Source: Bolinopsis microptera
Taxonomy: Eukaryota > Ctenophora > Tentaculata > Lobata > Bolinopsidae
Reading direction: 5' to 3'
DNA: 60,000 bases
Assembly (NCBI RefSeq): GCF_026151205.1
Contig: NC_087082.1
Span: 1,190,001-1,250,000, forward strand
Positions 10,701 through 22,700 of this stretch are shown in pieces; position 1 is the first letter of the stretch; each line of letters starts with the position of its first letter. The notes beneath the pieces were generated by a model. It was not told where the DNA came from. It did not search any database and saw nothing but the letters and a program-made list of their open reading frames with translations. The translations under genes were made by a program, and so were the position numbers.

Positions 10701-13700
10701 GACCCTGACCCTGACCCTGACCCTGACCCTGACCCTGACCCTGACCCTGACCCTGACCCTGACCCTGACCCTGACCCAGGACCCCGACCCTGACCCTGAC
10801 CCAGGACCCTGACCCAGGAACAGCTGTCCCTGACCCTAACCCCAACCCTAACCCTAACCCTAACCCTAACCCTAACCCTAACCCTAACCCTAAACCTAAC
10901 CCTAACCCTAACCCTAACCCTAACCCGATTAATTTACCCCAGTTTAATTAAAATTGTCGGGGGGTCAATTGTCGGAGGGTCAATTGTCGGGGGGTCAATT
11001 GTCGTACTAAGCCCTAGATTTCGCGACAATTGACCCCAGTGTAATTACATAGAGGGTCAATTGTCGGGGGGTCAATTGTCGGGGGGTTAATTGTCGGGGG
11101 GGTCAATTGTCGGGGGGTCAATTGTCGTACTAAACCCTAGATTTCGCGATAATTGACCCCAGTGTAATTACATAGGGGGTCAATTGTCGGGGGGTCAATT
11201 GTCGGGGGGTCAATTGTCGGGGGGTCAATTGTCGGGGGGTCAATTGTCGCGGTACCCCTAAAAACCAATTGCATTTACTGCAACATAGAGATTATAGCTA
11301 TTATCTGCGTTGCATCTCATCCTGTCACCTGTGCTAACCTGTCTTACCCACTTCAGACGACAGAGACAACCAAATCAAAAGAGAGCGACCTGTCGGAGGA
11401 AAGTGAGAGTTCAGCAGGAGAAGAGAGCAGCAGCGCTCACTCAACCCCCACCCACCACCTACCCCACCAGATCCCTCCCCCTTACTACGTCAACTATCCC
11501 TTCTACCCCAACATGCAGAACACTAAGATTACCAACCCTATCCATCAGATGAACATGATAGCGCAGCAGTACCACGCGCAGAACAGACACCACCTTTTCC
11601 AGCAGCACATGATGCACCCCCAGCATAAGCAGCGCGGTCGGAAATCTTCTCACACGAACAGAAGTGCTCCACAATCGCCCTCCAAGATGAGACTTCATAA
11701 TCAAGCCATCGACGCGAACACTGCTTCTCTCTTGCGGCACCATCATTTGACACAACAGCAGAAAGCTACCGGTCAGAAGGTTCCAGGGCAGGCGGCTCCA
11801 GTAAGATATAAAACACCTGAACCTGTTGCACCTGCTTCATTTAGGGGCATGTTGGAATCAGACGAAGTCGCAGCAGCAGGGAGCCCAGCTAAATGTGAAA
11901 AATCTGACGGTCAGCAACCACAGGCATACCTTTCTGTGATGAAGCTGGACAAAAACAAGGGTCAGGGTCCCATGATAGAAAGTTATCCTGTTCATGGTTC
12001 TTTTAAATCAACTGTCCCCAGGGCTCCTAAATTAGCTTCACCTAAAGGTTCACAGCCAGGTAGCCCGGGCTCTGCAGTTTCAAAGAAAACATCAGCTCCA
12101 AGCCCCAGTCAGGGAGCGGCACCTCAACAAATCATAGCTAAACCTCACTTTAACCCAGTCACCCCAGCACAGATACAGAAAGTGTCCAACCCTGCCCGTT
12201 TACCACCCGGTTATGACATGCAGCAGCAGATTTACAGGTACCCCCAACCCATGGGAACCTACCCTCATCCTGGTAACAATCCTGCAATGTTTAAACCTGT
12301 TAGTGTTCCTGCACCTGTACCTAATACTGAGGAAAAGGGTGGTCAAATCGTTCAGCCAACTCCCATTATGTCACCTAAACCTGTACCTGTTTCCGGTCAA
12401 GCTCCTGATCTTAAACCTGATGATTCTATAAGTGCAGGCAATTCAAGATCACCTGACTTCAGATGATCTGTGGATGGCAGATGACACTAATTTCGATGGT
12501 AACTTTGATATTTCAGACCTTGCAAATTATCTTGATGGTGGATCAAACTCTGCAATTCCAGACGATTTGATGGATCAGAAAACTGAACCAGTAAAACCAG
12601 AACCGAAAGATGAAAATACGGTCAAGGAAGAACCAAAAGTTAAGCAACCTGACCCTGCTTCATTTCCACCAACATCCATCATAACTGCTGAGGGTGTGAG
12701 AAAATCTCTCCGAGAACGCCGAGCATCTGCCAAGCTGCTCGAAAGTGGAGAATCAACCATCCCTCCCAAAATAACAGTTTCAGTTCCTGGCACCATTCCA
12801 GTTAAACCGAATACCATAACAGTGCTACCCTCGATCGAAACTCTGGCAACAAAACCGCCTCCCGTAACTAGCACCTCCAGCAGCAGTAGCAGCTCATCTC
12901 AAACTCCCTCCCAACAACGTAAACCACGTACCCCCATCAGTGATATCCATGGTACAAATCCTAGCAACCGACGTGCTTCTCCGCCTGCCCTCAACAAAGT
13001 GGTCCCCACATCACCTTTGAAGCAGAAGTTGAAGCAGTATGTTTTGGAGAGGCAAGCCAGACAAGCGGCTAATCGTACCCCTCCAAGGACGGTTCAGTCA
13101 GAGACGGCTGCACACAAATCTCCAGGTGGCTCGGTAGGGATTGAGAATCCTCTTATCCAGCGCAGGATGAGTCAGTCTCCTAGTCCTACAAACTGGCAGC
13201 AGTTGATTCAGTACGGCAGGAATTCTCCTAATTTCATTGCCAGTTTGTCGCCTCGGTCACGTGATGCATTATTTAACATACAGAATAAAGATCCGAGGAT
13301 GTCTCCGTATTGTAGAACATCGCCTGTACCAGCTGATCTTACAACCAAAAAAGAAGCTGTGTCACCAAAACCTGCTAGCTCGAAATCTCCTAGACCTAAT
13401 ACCAAATCCCCAAAATCTTCCACTTCATCAACAGAAGATCCACCCATCCCAACTACTTCCGTTCAGAAATCATCAATCTCCAACCCTCCGCTGTTTGTCG
13501 AACCTAAGACTTACATCAAAGAGGAACCAATTGAAGCGCCCCCGCCCAAAACAAACGTTCCGGTGCAAGCGATACAGCCACCATTGGAACATAGTCGACC
13601 ATCATCTAAATCAAACGATCATACTTCTTTGACTTCATCAAAGTCTGTACCGTTGCAAATCAAGCTACAGTCGGGGAGCACAGAGGTTCCGAGGCTTTCC

Positions 13701-16700
13701 AAATCAGTACCTACTACTCCAGACGGTGGATATAACACCCGGAAAATCAAGGTTCAAACTTTCGCTTTGTTGGGGAAAAATCCCAAATCAAAGAGAAGCT
13801 CAGAGAACCTCAAGAATTCACCTCGTCACACGCCAAGTATGAAGGCTCCTCAAGCTGATCCTCCAAAACCACCCCAACTTCAACCACCTCGACCACCTCA
13901 ACCACCCAAATCTCTCGACCTCAAGGACAAAACTCCCGAAAAAGTTGTCCCTAAAACGGAAAACTTGGAGAACCCCTTCGAACCGGTCTTCACCTCAGCC
14001 TCAGCAGAAATCATCTCTCCATTCAAGGACGTAACATCTCGTCACCTCAGTATCCCCACCTCATTCGACATTAACTTTGACGAGGCTGATCTGTTCAACA
14101 TGGAGGTAGACGAGACGGAGACAAAGGTGGAGCAGAATGTGAGCCTGGAGGATCAGGAGCAGGTTACCAGACCCCCCATGCAGGCGGACAGTGATCTTAC
14201 TACTCCGCTCGTCGGGGAGCTCAGTTTAGAGGGAAAGGGAAAAGATTGTTTGAAAGATATCGTTGGACTCGACTCTCCGTTTGGTTGGTTACATGATTTA
14301 CTTCATTTCACTTTATATAGATTTTTTAGATCTTATTCTTAAGTTGTGACTACACATAATTTTTACTTGTCACGTTTTTAAATCGTCATGCATTATATAA
14401 AGGAGCAACTATATTTCTAATCTTAAGTTTCAGATAAGCGGCGAGGTAAGATAGGAAGACCCAGATCTAAGTCCACTATATCTCCCGAGGGTGACGAACG
14501 ACGGAAATCTGGCGATTCGGGTAATTTATATGCTTATTATGTTGAGCATGTTCGCTGACTCGTTAATTTAAGATTTTGTTGAATGTTTCCCACAGTGTTT
14601 GTTAATAAATGTAAAAGTTATTATATACTTAACTATTTTCTGACAAATCTACTTTGACCAATCTACTCAAGTATAGTTGTTGTTCGCTTTTTCACTTTTT
14701 AACAACCCAACTTTAATTATTGTAAAGATAGTGTTTTATCAGACGATCGGAAGAAGATAATAGAGCCCCGGCTGCTGTTAGCGAGGTCTGTTATATCAGA
14801 GACGCGCGCATCTAAGCGTGCACGAAGCTCCAGCGAACCTTTCAGTGCAGCTAATATTGACGACGATCACCGCAGTCGAAGTATGTATATTTTATATATT
14901 TCTCCAGATAAGATATTACTTTTATTTTTTCCCTATTCTTGCCGAAGGCAAAAAGATCGTAGGGAATAAGTAATCGGGTTTGGATATATGAGGTGGCCCG
15001 ACGGTCCTACGTTGACGACAAAAGTCTGCTCCTTCGCAGTATAGACCATTCCCCTATAATTATTTGTATTGGAAGCGTTTGTTATGCTGCGCGCGACGCT
15101 AGCCATGTGTTAATTAATTACAGTGAAGTTCCTCCTTCGCAAAGTTATTTTCCGCAATTTTCTGGATTCATTTATTGTTGATGCGCGCGGCGCTACATTG
15201 GTCAAATAAATCGTCAATTTTTACCATGCGTGAATCCCACTCATTTATTAAAAACATAGTATGTAAATATGTTGCACTTTTTCCGGTCACACTTTTCACT
15301 CGAAAGAATTAATGGTACAACTACAAGATACAAGTACATCGTAGGGAAAATTGATCGTGCGTGGTTTAACCGCGGCGAAATTCTTGTTGTGCTTTGTTTT
15401 GTCTATGAATGCATTATTGTTTATGAATCGAATTTTTTTTATTAATTTTACAGTTTATTGTTAATCATAGTGTGGTATATATGATATATCAATAAAACTT
15501 CTTATGATTACTATAATATGATATAATTAAAGTGATATTTTCTGAATAGATTTGTTTTTTGAGATGATCTAGTTGTTTGTTGCTGGATATTTTTCACCTC
15601 ACCCTTTAGAACCGCTCTGACATGGTTAGTACCTGACACTTGTGTCAGTTGCTAACCACATGGGCGGTATACAAGCATATCATTTCATTTTTATTCCTGA
15701 TTATTTTATTTTATTTTATTCCTGAGTATTGATTTTATTGTGCTACTTTGTATAACAGAATATTTTATAATATTATTATATTACAAAATATCCCCAGTTT
15801 ATATAATAGCAACTAAATTACAGAACAGTACTACTATTACGGAGAACCTAAAGCCACTAAAGCGATAGAACCGCTGGATGACCACTTGGAGTTCAAATGC
15901 AACATTTGTAAGAAGGGATTTCCAAAACAAAGCCGTTTAGAAACTCATCTAAAACACTATCACGAGGGCAAAGGTAAAGCTTACTTAAACTTACTTAAAC
16001 TTACTTAAACTTACTTAAACTTACTTAAACTTACTTAAACTTACTTAAACTTACTTAAACTTACTTAAACTTACTTTAACTTACTTTAACTTACTTTAAC
16101 TTACTTAAACTTACTTTAACTTACTTTAACTTACTTTAACTTATCAAATAACGGAGTAGTTCGCTGTTTATTAGTCTCATGATTGAAATACTGATATCTG
16201 GATATTATCCGGTTGGAAGAGACAAGGACAAGTGAAACAAGGAAGTTAGGAGTAAGGGCAAATTTTCGGCGTCAACGCCATCTTCAGGCTCAAATTATTT
16301 GTTATATAGTAGTGTTGAAAGTATTAAAAAAAATGTTAATACTTTCAACACTACTATATAACAAATAATTTGAGCCTGAAGATGGCGTTGACGCCGAAAA
16401 TTTGCCCTTACTCCTAACTTCCTTGTTTCACTTGTCCTTGTCTCTTCCAACCGGATAATATCCAGATATCAGTACTTTAACTTACTTAAACTTACTTGAA
16501 CTTACTTGAGCTTACTTTAACTTAGTTGAACTATGTTAATATTGTTGGTTATACAATTGTTTGTTTATTCCGATGTTCATTATATTTATGTGTGTTTTGT
16601 TAAATGTAGTGTGTTTAAAGAATAGTAATAGATGTCTCATGATGTTGAATTGTTTAATAATATAAAGGATTATTTCATAACCACTGCCTTGTACGCTAGA

Positions 16701-19700
16701 CAGAAATTGAACTTACATTTGATTTCAGAAAATGTAGCTGACGAGGAATCAGATGAAAGGGAGGACATCAAGTAAGAAATATTTATGTAACTAATTCTAT
16801 AATTCTGGAAAGTTCTCCTCCAAATTCCATGCTTGTGACTAACAAATCAGTTGACCTCAACTCATTAAATTATAATCATCCTGCATGACACATATTCCAA
16901 TGATCACCTTAACAACAAATACCGCTAATCACCTCCAATTACCCCACAATTACCGTTAATTACCGTTAATGACCGTCTCAGGATAACAGTTCGCTGCACC
17001 TGTGACTCCCCACATGAAGACAGACTAATGATACAGTGTGACGAGTGTTCTCAGTGGCTCCACGCTATCTGTATTGGTGTCAACAACTCTAACATTCCCA
17101 GCCAATATATCTGCCCGTACTGCTACGCTATCGTCAAACAACTACACGATTGGTAACGTCAATTATCTTGGAATGGACTTTGTTTTATATAGTTTTCCAA
17201 CAAGTCTGTGTGATATTAGACATTCCTTTTGTGGAAGCTAAAGACTATTTGAAAAGCGCCCGCCCTAATCTTTTTGTATGTGGCTCCTGGCTCCTCTAAT
17301 ACTTTATAAGGGTCAGGAATTATAGGTAAAACTGCTCTGCTCTTGCTTATTCTCCATTATAGTAGAAACCAGTCTATTTTACATCCTTTTCAGGTATGAG
17401 GATGGCAATTTACCAAGAATGATCCCGAACGATAGCGAGAAGCCAAATGAGCCCATGTTACAACTGCACGATATGACGGATCAATACCATAAAGTATCGA
17501 AAGGAATAACTGCTACACGGCTAAAACTTGATGCGCTCGAAAGGTACTGTAAATTTTAGGTCCGGCTGCATTAACTTGGTTTTCTGCAATGTTTGTAATC
17601 TAAAGTGTGGAATGGATAGGGTCTACGGCACACTTTGAACGTCACGCGCGAAGGCAATATCGTGTTACAGACAGCTTTGCTTTCAGCGAACTTTCGCGCG
17701 CATGCGGCGCGCGCGATGTATCTACGGTTGATTTTATTGGATGTGGCTGTCGGCGCAGCGCACCTTGTGACGACAAAGGCGAAAGAGAAACCATGCGGAT
17801 TAAAAGTAGCGGGCTACTGTTTCTTTGAATTTACAGGTTGCAAACATTTGTTTACCTTTCAGGAGCGAAGCAAGACGCCTCCAAGACAAGAAGGATGGAG
17901 TGTGGCCCACTAATGGAAGGAAGATGGAAGGCACGCTCGTGGTTATCCCTGGAGGAGGCTCTGTTCTTCTTCCTAAGTAAGTTTTGTAGATAACATAAAT
18001 ATAAGCCAGACCCGGAACGTAACCATATTCTTCTTCAAATAACATCATTGAATTGAATTTGTTTTACTGTGATTATATAAGCTTGTTCTAGGCGGAGGTG
18101 AATTATAAAGTCGCTGGGCTCTTGGGTTGGACAAGAAACTGTTGTAACCCATTTGTTCAGGTCAGACGTATCACCAGGCATTTATTGTGGCAATAGCTAA
18201 ACAGACACTCATTCAAAATTTCATATATTTTAAAGAATTTACATTCGACTGAATACTTATTACTTATTACTGATCTTAATTTTTTTGTCCCTGATGTTTG
18301 ACACTTAGTAAATTAAACCACTGGATATTAATGTGTTCAACATTTTCAGTTCGACCCAGTCTAATACTGGAGATCCTAAAACGAGCAATGCTTCGTTAGT
18401 ATATGTTCTGTCGCCTGGCACAGCTAAAACATCCACTACCACCACAATCGGGGGTGAGAATGGGAATTATGTTTAACTTCTTCCAGTTATGTTCACTGCT
18501 TACAAAGCTCAAACATTTAGCTTTGAAATAATGAGCACGAATTGACCTCAAGAGTACATTCTATACCTCAAATCAAAATGATACGAGCTGTCTTTACAGG
18601 TAAAACAGTGTACACGGTATCCAGGCCCCCACTAGTAATGTCCCTAGCACAGCTCCGACAACAGAACCCTAACTTCAGGCCGGCTGCCATGAGAGGACAG
18701 CTCAGGCCACTCTCCATACGACCTTCCTTCAGAGGAGTTCAGACAAGTTCACCTGGCAGTTCTCATAGACAAGGTACATAGAAACTGGGTTTTGTGGAGT
18801 AATTAGTGGTTAACATTCCACACTTAATTGAGTGTCCCAGATATAGCGTTATGTTTGCAGCTGCAAGTTGGGAATATTCTAGGTCACCCTGTTTATATAA
18901 TGTCCATGTTAAATCTTTACCAGCTAACCAGCTGTTATCGTCATCTCTCTGTCTTTTACCATAAGGCTGAATGTTCTTTTCTTTCTTTCTAATATGATAT
19001 AAGGTCTGCTAAATACAAGGTCTGATAAATACAAGGTGTGCTAAATAACACCCCACATGTGTGCTAAATAACACCCCACAGGTGTGCCACATGTTGTCCG
19101 AGGAACGACTCTCCGAGGTAATCCTCGTGCTGCGAGTGCCCGCTACGCGTCACCCCGCGGAACACTCACTCCACCACGAGCTTCTGGTCCCCGCTCAGCT
19201 AGCTCTCTTGCTATATACCCTCCGGCTCGTATGCCTCATTCTCCTGCCACAAGACAACCTAACGCTGGTAAATTTCTCGAGGATAAACTATCCAATTATT
19301 CGCCATGCTTAATAAGCAGATAAACTGCTGTTTTCAATTCCCTTATTTGCTTAACTTTCGTGGTACGGTGGTACGTTTTAAAAGTATCTCATTTGATATT
19401 TGACACTCCCCTCAGGAATACGGCCATCTGGAATAAACTCTCTAGGAAGTCCCCGTATGAGCCACCCTAGATTACCCGGTAGTAACACTACCGTCACCAG
19501 AGCCAGGATGCCTGGCGTGCGCCCTGCTCCTCCCTCCATCGATAGGTCAGTGTCAGCAGCAGTTTAAATTATCTGTTATTATAAGGCATTTGTTTTGTAA
19601 TACAGTTTATAATGGAGTATCTCAAAACCTACCTAACATTTCTTACATAATCTAATATCTATTCTCACTCAGTGCTAACTTGGCTCCAAGGCCTGGCCAG

Positions 19701-22700
19701 ATTCGACAGCGAAGCACCACATCACCCAGAGTCCAAACTCCCTTACCGCGACCCTCCCCTCAACCGGGCAGCAGTCCTCGACACCACACCAAGTCTGAGC
19801 CTGCCACGGTAATTTACTAAATACCCTTTTCTCCTCCACAACTTAACCCTCCTGAGAATACCTGCTTAGTTTCTTATCCCCGGTTAAGATTAACATGTTT
19901 CAGCCGACGTACTTGTCGAACAGCCGGTCCTCCTCGCCCCATCTCCCTGGTAACAGACTTACTTCCCGCTCACGTCCTGTCAGTCCTCGTCTTCAGAGAG
20001 CCGACATCTCGCAACTCCTCGCCGCTGCTAATAACCCTATATCATCCCTCGCTGCTAAACAGGTGAATAAAAGCGGAACTTTTTTTCACCTGTTATTTTT
20101 CCAAATTTTAAATTTGTCTAAAATTAGTTAATTTACCCTATATAGCTATGACGAGCTGCAATTTATTTTTAAGGGAAAAAATTAAATAAATATCATGAGG
20201 AGTACACTAACACACGCTAAATAATACAATTATGTAACTGCAACTGGTATTTATATATTTATTTGGTATGCCATGTAAGGATCGGGATATGTCAAACAAA
20301 ATTGTCAAAAAGTGATCTGTCACCAAGATGTAACTAGAAAGAACGGAGAAATTATGGCTCACGCAAGAATTAGGTCTCACGCAGGCGCGTGATACACATA
20401 TAAATAAACTTAAAAGCCGCGCCTGCTTGAGACCTAATTCCTGCGTGAGACCTAATTTTTCTGTTCGACCTAGTTACATCTTGGTGACAGTAAGAAACAA
20501 ATTTCATATAGAAACATATGACGCGACGGTCAAACGATAAAGTAAAAATACCAATTTAGACGGTTAATTATAAAGATATAACAAATCTCCTCTTTTACGG
20601 CTATATTGTCTTGTTCGTATTATTTAATTCACAGAATAGAAATGAATATCAATCGAACGAATTTAATTTTTGTCAATGATCATCTAAATCATAAATCAAT
20701 ACCTATTTATTTTCCTTAACATATTTTTTCTTTAAAAAAATGTTAATCAAATTTGCACCAGGCTTTTTATACTCTGTATATCCTAGTCTTCTTTGAGCCA
20801 GATAACAAACTTTGCCGAGTACGTATGTAGTTCTGATCAGATCTCTGTATATCCTCGTCTTCTTTGAGCCAGATGACGAACTTTTCCATAGATGGTGAGT
20901 GGTAGAAGGAGAACTTTTGCTATGTAGTTTCTGTACCGTGCTCTCATTTCCGGTTTACGCAGGATCAGGATGGTTGGGAACAGTGCTGCGTTCATCAGAG
21001 GAGGTGTGAATCGTAACAATGCATAGATGGCAGATGTCTGTGTGGGGGTAATTATATATTCCCACAAGGGGTATGTCATAATACAGTACAAAGAGACGCT
21101 ACACAAGTACAGTAATGAGATTAGAAACACTGTTAAGTTAATTTGGTTTGCAGTGTTCAGCAGTAAGTTTTCGTGACCACGAAAGGCTTTCTTTATATAT
21201 ATCATCTGAAGAACCATGCATACAAGCACGATCAAGCAAGGCAGACCAAACTGAACTAAAGGCACAACTATGTCCATGATAGTCATCATATGTGTTGCTG
21301 CGCCATCAGATAATGCAAAGTAACGCATCATCAACCTTAATACAAGACGTATTGTGCCATCTCCAATTGTTTCTAAGAAAGTGATGATGTTCCACAGCAG
21401 ACCCGCAGCAGCACCACATTTTGGGCTATCATTATCTGTAGTTATGAGATCATTCCATACCCAAACATCAATAATGCACACGACCATGAGAACGGACGGG
21501 TAAATGAAGAGGACTATCTTCAAAAGTCGGTTATTCTGCCTGTAAAATGGACGCATTATGTTGATAGTCTTCACAACCGTTAGCACAAGAACACAAAACA
21601 TAGAAGTAACGTAGCAGAGTACACCAAACTTTTGGCAGACCAGAAATGTCCAAGGATGCATCCTCATAGAAGGGTCCTTCAAGCACAGTAGTGATATTGA
21701 GCCTCGTCCTATCTCTAAACACGCACTTCCAATATCCACAGCACCGACCAGAATGAAGAATAGGGAAGAAATCCTTCTCCAGTCCTTGTGGTAATCATAT
21801 ATGATCATGGAATTCTGGATCATGATATAAACAGCTATCGTGATATTGAGTGGGGATATATACTGAAAGCCCCACGTTTGGCCGTCTATAAGTGAAGTAC
21901 TGGGGGGCAGGTTTGTGGTAGTCGTATTATTTGTCCACATCATAGCTCTGCAGTCTGCAGGGTCACTTTACGAGGTTTTGGAGGAAACGAACTAACTATA
22001 CTATCCTGAAATAAACTGCGGAAGAAAAACTTTTTGTATCAAATTTTTTCTAAGGAAGATAAAGCACCGTACGAATCTTACTTTTAGTATCAAATTTCTT
22101 ATTAAGAAGATAATGCGCGTGACTTTATTTTCTATACATTTTATTTATTTCCTATTATTTCGAATATACAATTACAAGAGCTTTAAAACAAAAATAGGTA
22201 GCCAATTTTAAGTGCTCGCCAGCTCGCTGTTTTACAACTGTCCGATGTTAGCATCTACGCGCGACATATTGACCGTGAAATCGTTTTGACAAAACCAAGA
22301 TTTAAACGAACAGTGAAATCGCTGTAATTTACTTAGGTACCAGGCAGAAGGCAACCCAAACGACAGACATCGTTTTTAAAAGGACAATCCAACAAGCGGA
22401 GTCGTGCCACTTACGAATTCTTCACATATTATATTGTTTTACAATCACAGTGCTGGCAAGCACAACCGTTAGCTTTTATAGTAAATATTCCCGTCAATAC
22501 AGATGCAGATGTGGAGTGTGGAGCAACCTTATTTGTAACACTTATTATCGGATCATGAATGCAATGATTCTCACTTTTAACGATTTAACTGATATTGCAT
22601 TCAAGTTAAATTCTAATGTTTCCCTACGGAGTTGTAATGTTCAACAACAGTTTCAGGACAGTTTAGCACAAGAGATAGCTGATAGTCAAGACTTATTAGA

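Noticed and set aside
10409-10845. Minus-strand frames through the GGTCAATTGTCG and telomere-like repeats
   Set aside because: Open only because of repeat periodicity; no gene-like ends.
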